NCBI GenBank assembly: GCA_902605165.1
Contig: CACLBJ010000001.1
Coordinates: 186,001-250,000 of the forward strand
Length of the DNA: 64,000 bases
Reading direction: 5' to 3'
Source: an uncultured SAR86 cluster bacterium
GTDB taxonomy: Bacteria; Pseudomonadota; Gammaproteobacteria; Magnimaribacterales; D2472
The position numbers were made by a program, and so were the translations under genes. Shown one piece after another: positions 35,195 to 44,472 of this stretch (within the stretch, counting starts at the first letter, position 1; each line of letters starts with the position of its first letter). Below the pieces are notes generated by a model. It worked only from the letters and a program-made list of their open reading frames with translations. It was not told where the DNA came from and ran no database searches.

Positions 35195-36483
35195 TTGTTG
35201 CTTGCGTAATCTAGAGCTAAATAAACCATTGCTTTAACCCCTTCATCTAAAGCTCGATCATCTATTTTAAAGAATGGAGTGTGATTTCCAGGAGCTACAT
35301 CAACACCTGGCTCGTTTACACCTAACCAAAAATACATTCCTGGTATTTGTTGAGAAAAGAAAGAAAAATCCTCAGCTCCTGTAGTAGGTTTATCAAGAAT
35401 AAAAAATTTCCCATCAGCAGCTTCTGACAACGTCTGCGAATATTTATTTGTTAATTCTACGTTGTTAAAAGTGACTGGATAAAAACCTCCGACATCAAAC
35501 TCTACATCAACCTTTGTTCCAGTTCCTTCTGCAACTCCTCGAGCTATCTGTCTAATCTCATCATAAATCTCAGAACGCAAGTCTGGATCGAATGTTCTGA
35601 TCGTTCCTGTAATTTGTGATTTATCAGGGATAATATTGTTCCTAGTTCCAGCTTGAACCATTCCTACTGAAATTACTGCAGGATTGTTAATGATATTTAT
35701 TCTTCTACTTACAACTGTATTTAATGATTCAATTAATTGTGCTGTAGCCATAATTGGATCGATGCTATCCCATGGTCTTGATCCATGTGCTTGAACGCCA
35801 TTAACGGTTATTCTGTAAGAAGATGCAGCGGCCATTGCTGGTCCAGGCAGAACACCAAGATGACCATGTCGTGAATTAGTGACATGAAGTCCGAATATTA
35901 CTTCAGGGTTATATCTATCAAATATTCCTTCAGCAAGCATAAGTTCAGCTCCACCGCCCTCACCCTCAGGGGCACCCTCTTCAGCTGGCTGAAATATAAG
36001 CATTATATTTCCTTTTAGATTCTTTTTATTTTTAGCAAGAAATTCAGCAGCTCCCATCAAGATAGCAACATGAGCATCATGACCACATGCATGCATAACT
36101 CCGACATCTTGACCTAAATATGTTGTTCTTTGCTTCGATGCGAATGGCAGTCCTGTTTGCTCAGTAACCGGAAGTGCGTCCATATCTGCTCTCAGGGCTA
36201 TTGTTGGTCCAGGTTTGCCGCCTCTTATTAATCCAACAACTCCGGTATAAGCAATTCCAGTTTCAACCTCTACGCCAAGGGATGCTAAGTGCTCAGCAAC
36301 TTTTTTTGAAGTTCTAAACTCTCTATTGCCTAGCTCAGGAAACTCATGGATATCATGACGCCATTCAATAACTTTTTGCATTAAAGGATCTAGATCAGCT
36401 TGAAGTTTCTCTTTAAGGTCTTGAGCAGCCAAAAACCCCGAGATGAGAATTATTGGTATAAATAAATATTTCTTTATTTGCAT
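35191..36483 (-). CDS. M20-family amidohydrolase with signal peptide
   Basis: The start at 36483 gives a clear signal peptide (MQIKKYLFIPIILISGFLAAQ); an ATG at 36519 would add 12 residues. The mature enzyme is of the M20D / hippurate hydrolase type: RHDIHEFPELGNREF, LRADMDALPV, MHACGHDAHVAILMG (metal ligands), PAEEGAPEGEGGGAELMLAEG and TGAEDFSFFSQQIPGMYFWLG. It likely removes acyl or aminoacyl groups from amides in the periplasm. It lies last in a minus-strand run of enzymes. Confidence 0.9.
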   Translation of the reverse strand: MQIKKYLFIPIILISGFLAAQDLKEKLQADLDPLMQKVIEWRHDIHEFPELGNREFRTSKKVAEHLASLGVEVETGIAYTGVVGLIRGGKPGPTIALRADMDALPVTEQTGLPFASKQRTTYLGQDVGVMHACGHDAHVAILMGAAEFLAKNKKNLKGNIMLIFQPAEEGAPEGEGGGAELMLAEGIFDRYNPEVIFGLHVTNSRHGHLGVLPGPAMAAASSYRITVNGVQAHGSRPWDSIDPIMATAQLIESLNTVVSRRINIINNPAVISVGMVQAGTRNNIIPDKSQITGTIRTFDPDLRSEIYDEIRQIARGVAEGTGTKVDVEFDVGGFYPVTFNNVELTNKYSQTLSEAADGKFFILDKPTTGAEDFSFFSQQIPGMYFWLGVNEPGVDVAPGNHTPFFKIDDRALDEGVKAMVYLALDYASNN

Positions 36484-36546
36484 TCTTAAAAGTTTACAAA
36501 AAAGGTTTTGGATTGTCATTTTTATGATGACTTGGTATTGAAGTCA

Positions 36547-37236
36547 CTAATCTAGATTAATGTTATCTGCTACCCAGCTAATTGACCAAAGATGTCCTAA
36601 TCTTTTTCCTCTATATTGACGTGGAAGCCTAACAACACTGGATTCTTTAAAATCTATTAACTGGGGATCATAATCAAAGCTATTAAAAGCGTAATCTAGT
36701 TTTTTAATCGTTCTCCACTGGAAGTAGGAAACATTATTATTTTTTGATGTTGGATGTTCATAGCTGCAATATTTTTTTAAGTCGCTACTGCCTAAAGGTG
36801 CAGCTATAACATGAATCTCTGTTTCTATAGACTCTATCTCATTTAGCAATAATGAAGAAAGTATGCCCCCATAACTATGTCCCAAAATTGTAATCTTTTC
36901 GATATCTTTCATTGCTAATATTTCTTTCACAAGGATTGGAATGGTTTTTTGTGGACATTTTGTTGTATCCCATCGGAAAAAAAAAGTCTTTGTAAATTCA
37001 TTATCTATGGTCTGAAGTGGATAAATCCATTCAAACCCTCTGCTATCCCGGCCATGGATGCTAATCAGGATTTCTTTGCCTATTTGGTTAGCTTCGAGAT
37101 CATGAAGACCAAAATCGAGATCCATAAGCTTCTGACCAGATTTAAGATATTCCTTATTAGGGTCTAGCTCATAAAGATTTAAAGAAAGTAATTCTAATGG
37201 AGTGACTAAAAGGGCAAATAAAAGATGAAACTTCAT
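36547..37236 (-). CDS. Secreted alpha/beta hydrolase
   Basis: The 229-residue product opens with a signal-like segment (LLFALLVTPLELLSL). It shows ISIHGRDSRGFEW (oxyanion-side HG motif) and the nucleophile elbow ILGHSYGGILSSLLLNE (Ser near residue 120). A candidate catalytic His lies near the end in RLGHLW. It resembles lipase-like alpha/beta hydrolases, but I cannot name a subfamily. Six bases separate it from the OYE gene upstream. Confidence 0.75.
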   Translation of the reverse strand: MKFHLLFALLVTPLELLSLNLYELDPNKEYLKSGQKLMDLDFGLHDLEANQIGKEILISIHGRDSRGFEWIYPLQTIDNEFTKTFFFRWDTTKCPQKTIPILVKEILAMKDIEKITILGHSYGGILSSLLLNEIESIETEIHVIAAPLGSSDLKKYCSYEHPTSKNNNVSYFQWRTIKKLDYAFNSFDYDPQLIDFKESSVVRLPRQYRGKRLGHLWSISWVADNINLD

Positions 37237-37242
37237 AATATT

Positions 37243-38319
37243 TTATTCTTTAACAAAACCTTGCCATCTCTGCATATATTTTATGAAAGTTTCACTTAAG
37301 CCTTCTTGGGTCAGATGCTCTTTAGAAACAGGAAGCTCTATTGGTTCAAACCTTTCATCTGCTATCACTCTCCTGGGGAAGTCATGATGAAGTATGCCAG
37401 CTCTTCCAACTGTTACGAAATCAACATCCTTTTCTAATATTTTCATAACGCTTTCGCCTGATCTTATGTTGCCAGCTACTGTAAGCATTGTGTTGCCAAA
37501 ATCCATGTCTGTGAAATGCTGTAATAAATTTTTTCCTTTATATTCTTCTTCGTTAGGTTCTTTAAAAGAGTCCCAAAGTGACATATCTAAGAAATCAATA
37601 TTATTTAAGGCAATGAGCTCCTGACATACCTCTTTTATCTCTCCAAGCTTTAATCCAAATCCTTCTGGTGAAAGTCGAACCCCTAGAACAAAATTTTTGC
37701 CACATACATCTCTGATTCCATCAACTATCTCAAAAATAATCCTCGACCTGTTTTCGTTAGAGCCGCCGTATTCGTCCTGTCGTCTATTGATTTCGGATGA
37801 TAAGAATTGAGAGAGTATGTAACCATGGGCTCCATGTATTTCAACTCCTTGATAGCCAGATTTTTTAGCCCTAACTGCTGCAGCTATAAAGTCGTCTCTT
37901 AGCTCTAAAACCTCTTCAAAAGATAAGCTTCTTGCACCTGTGCTGTTGTCATCTGATGGGCATACAGGTTGAGTATTTATTAGTTCTTCTGGGGAACGCA
38001 TTCCAGCATGGTGAAGTTGAGCAATTGCTAGACTATCATGCTTTTTAATTTCAGTTGTTAGCTTTGTTAAACCATTAATATGCTTATCATCAAAAATTCC
38101 TAATTGCCCAGGAAATCCTTTGCCTATATCTTGGACATGAGATGCGCATGACATAGTTAAACCAAAACCACCTTGTGCCCTCTTTGTTAACCAATGGTAT
38201 TCATCATCTGAAAGTACTCCATCTTCGTGACTTTGAGTGTTAGTAAGAGGTGCAAGCATAAATCTGTTTTTCATTTGATGACCAGAAGCAAAAGTTAACT
38301 TGTCATTGAGTGATTTCAT
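37243..38319 (-). CDS. Old Yellow Enzyme-family NADH:flavin oxidoreductase
   Basis: This 358-residue FMN barrel shows NRFMLAPLTNTQSHEDGVLSDD, IAQLHHAGMRSP, the EIHGAHGYILSQFLS active-site stretch (His-Gly-Ala-His, near residue 165), NRRQDEYGGSNENRSRIIFEIVDGIRD, and the C-terminal DFVTVGRAGILHHDFP. Such enzymes reduce activated double bonds or demethylate amines. It overlaps the ceramidase-like gene by 4 bases within the enzyme operon 35.2-42.0 kb. Confidence 0.9.
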   Translation of the reverse strand: MKSLNDKLTFASGHQMKNRFMLAPLTNTQSHEDGVLSDDEYHWLTKRAQGGFGLTMSCASHVQDIGKGFPGQLGIFDDKHINGLTKLTTEIKKHDSLAIAQLHHAGMRSPEELINTQPVCPSDDNSTGARSLSFEEVLELRDDFIAAAVRAKKSGYQGVEIHGAHGYILSQFLSSEINRRQDEYGGSNENRSRIIFEIVDGIRDVCGKNFVLGVRLSPEGFGLKLGEIKEVCQELIALNNIDFLDMSLWDSFKEPNEEEYKGKNLLQHFTDMDFGNTMLTVAGNIRSGESVMKILEKDVDFVTVGRAGILHHDFPRRVIADERFEPIELPVSKEHLTQEGLSETFIKYMQRWQGFVKE

Positions 38320-39272
38320 GTCAGTCTTAGGCTCCTAAAGTAAAAGAAGAAAAATAATGTAGCTATTGAGGAAAGAATATGCCACAACGCATGTGCCTGC
38401 ACTACAGAGTCTGGATTACAGAAGTCTGTTTCAGGATAGCCCTGAAGCCAGATTACAAATGCTGTCAAATACGTAAACATTCCAAACCAAAACCATCTAA
38501 ACCTAGTCTTTCTCATGAGTGATTTCTTATTAATAAATATTGCTGGTATCCAAAATAAGATAGTCCACCAGTATTCACTAAAGTTTGCAAAAATCTCATT
38601 AGGAAAAACTCCAAAGACTGCTGCAACCAGAAAGCCTATAAAACCTGATAGCAATCTAAGAAGTGGTGAATAAAAGTGCTGCAATGCTTCCGTAATTACC
38701 CATAAAGCTATTGATAAGAACCATAGATTTAAACCAATGCCAAGGTCGTTTCCAAAATTCCAACTCATCAATGCATAAATTGTGATGTAGGAGACGTAAG
38801 TCTTCGCAAAAACATTTTCTGAATAATCCTTAATAACAAAAATATTTACAAGCCAGGGAATTGAAATAAACATTATCATACTTAACCAATCAGCCCACTG
38901 CCCCCATGCAGTATGAGTTCCATGCATAAGGAGTGATCCTGGCCCCAAAAATAACGCAGCGGTTGCAAATATTATGGCGGTTGGAGAAGCGCCATGAAAT
39001 CTTGATTTGCCTCTGGACTCTCTTGATAAAATCCAGAACATTATTAGACCGGTAGTAATAAATCCAATATTTGAAAGGGCATTACTTGGCTCCCGAAAGT
39101 AGCCACCGCTGATCCTTTCACACCACCGCGAAACATCATTAATGCTATAGCCTGACTCTACAGAAAGGAAGCTTCCCGTTTGAGCTAATAAAAGATAGGC
39201 GATAAAAAAAAAGAAAGAAGCAAATAGAGGTATAAAAAAAACTTTTTTACTCATTAAAGATTCTAACCCCAA
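38316..39272 (-). CDS. Ceramidase-family (CREST) membrane hydrolase
   Basis: The 318-residue polytopic protein has the alkaline ceramidase / CREST pattern: WCERISGGYFREPSNALSNIGFI (about residues 50-72), GPGSLLMHGTHTAWGQWADWLSMIMF (about 110-135; conserved Ser, His, Asp of the zinc site) and QAHALWHILSSIATLFFFFYFRS at the C-terminus, with the two metal His. Ceramidases split sphingoid lipids; bacterial members may act on other amides. An internal ATG at 39254 (MSKKVFF) may be the true start, removing the 10-base overlap with the nitroreductase gene. Confidence 0.82.
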   Translation of the reverse strand: MGLESLMSKKVFFIPLFASFFFFIAYLLLAQTGSFLSVESGYSINDVSRWCERISGGYFREPSNALSNIGFITTGLIMFWILSRESRGKSRFHGASPTAIIFATAALFLGPGSLLMHGTHTAWGQWADWLSMIMFISIPWLVNIFVIKDYSENVFAKTYVSYITIYALMSWNFGNDLGIGLNLWFLSIALWVITEALQHFYSPLLRLLSGFIGFLVAAVFGVFPNEIFANFSEYWWTILFWIPAIFINKKSLMRKTRFRWFWFGMFTYLTAFVIWLQGYPETDFCNPDSVVQAHALWHILSSIATLFFFFYFRSLRLT

Positions 39273-39823
39273 ACAGAAATATAGTCGTCAGTATTCATTT
39301 CAGGTAACGATTTTTTCTTACCCTTTGGCGTCCCAATATAAATATAACCAATTACTGTTTGTTTATTACTTAAACCAAATTTTTCTGAGATCTTTTCATT
39401 GAATGCAAATCTTCCAGTCCTCCAAATTGCTCCATAGCCCAATGCATTCAAGGCAAGCATAATGTTTTGTCCAGCAGTACCTGTAGATATGATTTGTTCT
39501 ATTCCAGGGACTTTTGGATGATCTTTTTTTGTTGATACGAGTACCACAATTAATGGAGCCCTAAAAGGAGCATTTCTATATTTCTCTAGGATGTCATCCG
39601 TTAAATTTTCAAAACTTTCTTCTGCAACTTCAACAAATATATCAGAGAGTTTTTTAAGTCCTTCGCCGCTAACCTGGATGAAACTTGAAGGTCTGACCCA
39701 TGCATGGTCTGGGGCTCTAAGAGCAGCTTGATATACTTGCTCCATTTCATCTTTTGATGGAATGGGATCAGTAAGATTGCGATGAGAGTTTCTTTCAAGA
39801 ATATTCTTAAGTGCTTTATTCAT
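39263..39823 (-). CDS. Nitroreductase-family protein (YdjA-like)
   Basis: The 186-residue product is a short FMN nitroreductase with ILERNSHRNLTDPIP near the start, ALRAPDHAWVRPSSFI, TAGQNIMLALNALGYGAIWRTG (about residues 116-137) and VIGYIYIGTPKGKKK. The order and length match YdjA-type NAD(P)H nitroreductases. The physiological substrate is not known. It lies 3 bases after the GFA-family gene. Confidence 0.87.
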   Translation of the reverse strand: MNKALKNILERNSHRNLTDPIPSKDEMEQVYQAALRAPDHAWVRPSSFIQVSGEGLKKLSDIFVEVAEESFENLTDDILEKYRNAPFRAPLIVVLVSTKKDHPKVPGIEQIISTGTAGQNIMLALNALGYGAIWRTGRFAFNEKISEKFGLSNKQTVIGYIYIGTPKGKKKSLPEMNTDDYISVWG

Positions 39824-39826
39824 AAC

Positions 39827-40273
39827 TTAGATAAATGACTTAAGGACTGTTTTTATATTTTCAATTAGATTTGGGTTTTGATTAAAACTTTTAACACTGT
39901 AATCTGGTTTATTCCAGTCATGTGATGAGTCAGTAAAATAATTTGAGTCAATAGTTACCCAGCTTGAGTCATCCAGAGTTCCTGCTTTTACAAAAACTAT
40001 TCTATCAAGTTCTTTTGCAAAACTTATTACTCCAGATCCACATTTCTCACAAAAGCCTCTATTTATATGCATGCCACCACTACCAACTGTTTCATAAAAT
40101 TTTGGGTTGCCTTTAATAACAAGGTTCTTTTTCGCTAAGACGAGAATAGTTGCTTTTCCAGAGCCGGTAGCTTTTTGACAATCTTTGCAATGACAATGGT
40201 GTCCAGAAATAACTTTATTCCTTTGAAATGAGTAACTTACTGATCCACATAAACAGCTACCAGTCTCAATCAT
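39827..40273 (-). CDS. GFA/CENP-V family zinc protein
   Basis: The 148-residue protein carries the Cys pattern of the Gfa-like carbon-sulfur lyase family: CLCGSVSYSF (about 8), HCHCKDCQKATGSG (about 27-40), GFCEKCGSG (about 92-100). Reference Gfa accelerates formaldehyde-glutathione adduct formation, though many family members have no demonstrated activity. The adjacent GMC oxidase/dehydrogenase would make aldehydes, so a link is possible. The gene overlaps that one by 4 bases. Confidence 0.86.
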   Translation of the reverse strand: MIETGSCLCGSVSYSFQRNKVISGHHCHCKDCQKATGSGKATILVLAKKNLVIKGNPKFYETVGSGGMHINRGFCEKCGSGVISFAKELDRIVFVKAGTLDDSSWVTIDSNYFTDSSHDWNKPDYSVKSFNQNPNLIENIKTVLKSFI

Positions 40274-41961
40274 AAATTATTTTTCCAGTCTTCAATGATC
40301 ATGTCAGATGCTTTTTCGCCAATCATAATTGTTGGGGCATTGGTATTACCTCCTATTAACGTTGGCATGATTGAAGCATCAACAACTCGCAAACCTTCTA
40401 CTTTATGAACTTTAAGCCTTTGGTCAACAACTGCCTCATCGTCACTGCCCATTTTGCATGTTCCTACAGGGTGATAGACAGTGTCTGCTCCTTCACGAAT
40501 AGCCTTTTCAATATCAGCATCATCATTTATATCAATCGGTCTTTGACAATGTTGTTTTATATATTTGTTTACTGGCTCCATATTTAAGATACCCATCATT
40601 TTTTTGTATCCTTCGATCATATCTTTCATGTCATCAGGATGAGACAAAAACTTTGGGTCTATCAAGGGATCTTCAAATGGATCTGCAGACTTTAATGTAA
40701 CTGTTCCTCTGGACTTTGGTCTCAACAAACAACTGTGGCAGCTAAATCCATGTCCCCAAACTTGTGTCCTTCCATGATCAACAACCATAGCAGGTGCAAA
40801 ATGAAGCTGTATGTCAGGAATTTCTTTTGACTCGCTGGATTTTATAAATCCCCCTGCTTCTGCGATAGTCGAAGTGAATAATCCTGTTTTCTTTAATATG
40901 TACTTTAATACTTCTAATGGGTATTTTATTAAGAATGCCTTTATAGATGTACCAATAAACTGCATAGAGTTATATTTATGAACAGTAAGATAGTCAATGT
41001 GATCCTGAAGGTTTTTTCCTACTCCAGGAAGGTCAACCTTGTGCTCAATACCATGTTTTTCTATTTCTTCTCTTGGTCCTATTCCTGATCTCAGTAATAT
41101 TTGAGGAGAGCCAAAAGCACCTGAACATAGAAGAACTTCTTTTGAGGCTGATATATTATGTGATTCTCCTTCTGCATCTATATATTCAACTCCAGCCGCC
41201 TTTTGATTATCAATTAGGATCTTATTTACATTTGCTTCGGTGATAACGGTTAAGTTCGGTCTATCTATAGCAGGTACCAAATATGCTTTTGCAGTGCTAC
41301 ATCTCTTGCCATCTTTTTGTGTAGTTTGATAGAAACCTATACCCTCTTGTTCTCCACCATTAAAGTCTTCATTATGTTTGTAAAGTTTTGAGCCGGCTTC
41401 CACAAAATCTTTTGTCGGATTGTTCTCATGTCTTATCTTAGAAACATTAAGCGGGCCACCTTGCCCATGGAACTCGTCAGCAAACATTTCATTATGCTCA
41501 GCTTTCTTAAAATATTTTAGGATCTCATCATATGACCATCCTTCATTTCCTAAACTTGCCCAGTGGTCATAATCCCATCTGTGTCCTCTGACGTATAGCA
41601 TGGCATTTATTGAGCTTGAGCCACCAAGTGTCTTGCCTCTAGGTTGTGCACCTCGCCTATGTTCTTTAATTTCTTGCTTGAATGAGTGGACACCACCGGT
41701 TGTATCAACTACCTCAGCAGCTGGTTCAGCTACTGTCACCTCTTCAAATTCTTTTTGAGGAACTGTCTCATAGTTCCAACTAACTGGATTATTTGGACCA
41801 AAGAATGCAAAACCTATAGGTATGTGGATCCTTGGATCTTTATCTTTTATTCCGGCTTCCATAATACAAACACTGGTATTTGGATCAGCACTCAATCTAT
41901 TAGCTAAAACGCACCCTGCAGAACCTGCTCCTATAATGACAAAATCATATGTTTTATTCAT
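40270..41961 (-). CDS. GMC-family choline/alcohol dehydrogenase-like flavoprotein
   Basis: The 563-residue protein begins DFVIIGAGSAGCVLANRLS (FAD site) and has GKTLGGSSSINAMLYVRGHRWDYDHW (about residues 109-134), SAGPREEIEKHG-like middle motifs and the C-terminal VYHPVGTCKMGSDDEAVVDQRLKVHKVEGLRVVDASIMP with the active-site His/Asn region GGNTNAPTIMIGEKASDMI. Between NYETVPQ and RGKTLGGSS there is an acidic insert of roughly 30 residues absent from BetA. It heads the seven-gene enzyme operon; the alcohol substrate is unknown. Confidence 0.9.
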   Translation of the reverse strand: MNKTYDFVIIGAGSAGCVLANRLSADPNTSVCIMEAGIKDKDPRIHIPIGFAFFGPNNPVSWNYETVPQKEFEEVTVAEPAAEVVDTTGGVHSFKQEIKEHRRGAQPRGKTLGGSSSINAMLYVRGHRWDYDHWASLGNEGWSYDEILKYFKKAEHNEMFADEFHGQGGPLNVSKIRHENNPTKDFVEAGSKLYKHNEDFNGGEQEGIGFYQTTQKDGKRCSTAKAYLVPAIDRPNLTVITEANVNKILIDNQKAAGVEYIDAEGESHNISASKEVLLCSGAFGSPQILLRSGIGPREEIEKHGIEHKVDLPGVGKNLQDHIDYLTVHKYNSMQFIGTSIKAFLIKYPLEVLKYILKKTGLFTSTIAEAGGFIKSSESKEIPDIQLHFAPAMVVDHGRTQVWGHGFSCHSCLLRPKSRGTVTLKSADPFEDPLIDPKFLSHPDDMKDMIEGYKKMMGILNMEPVNKYIKQHCQRPIDINDDADIEKAIREGADTVYHPVGTCKMGSDDEAVVDQRLKVHKVEGLRVVDASIMPTLIGGNTNAPTIMIGEKASDMIIEDWKNNL

Positions 41962-41977
41962 GAAAATATTTTAACAT

Positions 41978-41999
41978 CTATCAGATTGCATGTTGATAG
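41978..41999. promoter_or_regulatory. Inverted repeat in the divergent GMC / metalloprotease promoter region
   Basis: CTATCA (41978-41983) and TGATAG (41994-41999) form perfect 6-base arms separated by 10 bases, in the 78-base gap between two divergent genes. The position just upstream of the GMC gene start fits an operator for the enzyme operon. A regulator is not encoded nearby, so this is only a candidate site. Confidence 0.35.
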
Positions 42000-42039
42000 C
42001 TTGACCTTTAGAATAACCACCTAGTTTACGAGGTAGAAA

Positions 42040-44472
42040 ATGAAGAATATCAGTTATTTGTTAAGTTTATTATTAGTTTTTTCCTATGTTTCTTTTGCAG
42101 ATGAAGAAGTTAAGGAAGTCCCTAAAGAATCAGAAGAAGTTACAGAAGATGTAGCGGAAGAGGCAATAGATGAGGAAGATGAAGAAGATAAAGATCCAAC
42201 TATTAGTGAGTTCATTGAGGAGGGTGAGTTTGAAGTCATTGAAGGAATGCTCGATATTTATTACGAAACAGAAGAAGATACTTACTACACAATTGTTGAA
42301 GAGGAAAATCTTTCAAAAGAATTTATCTATTTTTACTACATCATAAGTGGTGCCCAAGCTGGCGGAGCAAGCGGTGGAGATATGGGAGATAGTTCTGTAT
42401 TAGAGTTTAGAAAATTTAAGGACGATATAGCGCTCTATAAAAAGAATACAGTTTTTAACTATGATGACTCAAATAATATTTCAAAATCTACTTTAACGAA
42501 CATACTTGAATCATTTGTTGGTAGGTTTGAGGTAAAGATAGAAGAGGAAGGTAGATATCTAATTAATATCGATAAGCTATTTCTAGGTGAAATGCTTGTT
42601 GGGCTCACCCCGCCTAAAGAATATGCAGAGTATTACAGTCTTATTCTTGGAAGAATTGATGACAAAAAAACATATATCAGCCGAGTAAAAAACTACCCAA
42701 AAAATACTTCTATAGAGGTAACCTATGGCTTCTTTAATCCCAGTCCTAAAGGTTCAGTCGATGCAGTGCCAGATGCAAGATATTCAAGTATCGTAGCAAG
42801 GCATATGTTTGTTGAAATGCCAGATAACAATTATGTGCCAAGAACTGCTGATCAGCGAGTAGGATATTTCTCAACAAAGATTACCGATTTGAGTACTTAT
42901 GATTACTTTAAAGGCAAGGATCTAATCAATAGATGGCGTTTAATTAAAAAAGATCCGACAGCGGAGCTTTCTGAACCAATAAATCCTATTGTTTTTTGGG
43001 TAGAAAATTCAACACCTGAAGAAATAAAACCATTTGTTGTTGAAGCAATCGAGCTTTGGAATATTGCCTTTGAAAAAGCAGGGTTTAAAAATGCTGTTGT
43101 TGCAAAAATCCAGCCAGATGATGCTGAATGGGATGCTGGTGATGTTCAATATAATGTTATTCGTTGGGCTTCAACCCCCTCTCCGAGGTATTCTGGATAT
43201 GGTCCAAGTGTTGCTAACCCAAGAACTGGAGAGATGATAGCTGCTGACATAGTTCAAGAGTTTAACTCCATCAGTTATGGATATAGACTTAGAAAGATTT
43301 GGGGTTACGATGAAGAAAATGATCCGCTAAGACAGTGGATTGTATCCTTAACACTTCATGAAATTGGTCATACTCTTGGTCTGCGTCATAACTTTAAAGC
43401 AAGCTGGTTGTATGGGCCTACTGAAATTCATGACAAAAGTGTGACTGGTAAGAACCATATTGGTTCTGTTATGGATTATGATCCAATCAATATTGCGCCT
43501 GAGGGTGTTGAGCAAGGAAATTACTTCCCAACGGTGCCTGGTTTTTATGATATCTGGGCTATTGCTTTTGGTTATACCCCAGAGATGAGCGAACAAGAGA
43601 GAAATGATTTATTAGCTCAGTCAACAAAACCTGAGCTTATATTTGGCACCGATGACGATGCCATGGGATCTCCAGGAAGGAATACTGATCCAAGAAACAA
43701 AAGGTATGACATGTCAAATGATCCAATAACTTATTCAGTTCAAAGAATTCAAACGATTGACAAGAAAATTGCTGAGTTGCCAGAAATATTTAATGAGCCT
43801 GGATCAACTTACTCTGAGCTCAAAGGTACATTTGATAGCCTGGTTAGAGATAAAGGCAGGTTTCTTGAGTCTGTAGCAATCCAAATTGGAGGAGTCTATT
43901 CCAATAGGCTTGTTGTAGGGCAAGATGAAAACATGACGCCTTTTGAGGTGGTTCCATATAGTGAGCAAAAAAGAGCAATGAAAGTTCTAAATGCTGAACT
44001 GTTTGCAAATGATGCTTTTACGTTTGATCCAGAAATATTAAAACTACTTCAATCAGAAAAAAGAGCTGCTAGCTATGGAAACTCTGATAATGATCCAAAG
44101 ATCCATGATCTTGTTTTAAGAATGCAAATGAGCTCTCTTAGCTTTATTCTTCATCCAAGAGTAATGAAGAGACTCTCAGATAGCTCTCAGTATGGTAATG
44201 AATATTTACCAAATGAGGTTCTAGAAGACATCTTTAAGGGTATCTTTGTACCAAGAGAGATTCCTAGTACATTTAAAATGAATCTTCAGTCAGCGTATGT
44301 TGATGGCTTAATCGAAGCTATGAGCGATGGAAGCTATGATGAAATATCTAGAGCAGCAATCTTTAGCTCGCTTAATAAGATTAAGAACTTCACAAATTCA
44401 GCATATGGTAATGATATGGTAAAGGGGCACTTTAGTTATTTAAACTGGAAAATAAACGATGCCCTTGATTGA
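42040..44472 (+). CDS. Secreted zinc metalloprotease, DUF5117/DUF4953 type
   Basis: The 810-residue protein has a signal peptide (about residues 1-20, ending SFADEE), then an acidic Glu/Asp-rich segment (about 21-60) and a large DUF5117-like domain. The metzincin site HEIGHTLGLRHN (HExxHxxGxxH) lies near residue 440, followed by a Met-turn-like SVMDYD (about 476) and the C-terminal DUF4953 region. GAAG-type regulatory sites were not found; a GAGG ribosome-binding site precedes the ATG. It probably degrades proteins in the periplasm or outside the cell. Confidence 0.87.
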   Translation: MKNISYLLSLLLVFSYVSFADEEVKEVPKESEEVTEDVAEEAIDEEDEEDKDPTISEFIEEGEFEVIEGMLDIYYETEEDTYYTIVEEENLSKEFIYFYYIISGAQAGGASGGDMGDSSVLEFRKFKDDIALYKKNTVFNYDDSNNISKSTLTNILESFVGRFEVKIEEEGRYLINIDKLFLGEMLVGLTPPKEYAEYYSLILGRIDDKKTYISRVKNYPKNTSIEVTYGFFNPSPKGSVDAVPDARYSSIVARHMFVEMPDNNYVPRTADQRVGYFSTKITDLSTYDYFKGKDLINRWRLIKKDPTAELSEPINPIVFWVENSTPEEIKPFVVEAIELWNIAFEKAGFKNAVVAKIQPDDAEWDAGDVQYNVIRWASTPSPRYSGYGPSVANPRTGEMIAADIVQEFNSISYGYRLRKIWGYDEENDPLRQWIVSLTLHEIGHTLGLRHNFKASWLYGPTEIHDKSVTGKNHIGSVMDYDPINIAPEGVEQGNYFPTVPGFYDIWAIAFGYTPEMSEQERNDLLAQSTKPELIFGTDDDAMGSPGRNTDPRNKRYDMSNDPITYSVQRIQTIDKKIAELPEIFNEPGSTYSELKGTFDSLVRDKGRFLESVAIQIGGVYSNRLVVGQDENMTPFEVVPYSEQKRAMKVLNAELFANDAFTFDPEILKLLQSEKRAASYGNSDNDPKIHDLVLRMQMSSLSFILHPRVMKRLSDSSQYGNEYLPNEVLEDIFKGIFVPREIPSTFKMNLQSAYVDGLIEAMSDGSYDEISRAAIFSSLNKIKNFTNSAYGNDMVKGHFSYLNWKINDALD

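Noticed and set aside
42001-42039. Promoter TTGACC with a downstream TAGTTT for the metalloprotease gene
   Set aside because: The implied start would fall at or after the GAGG ribosome-binding site, so the hexamers are not usable in that spacing.
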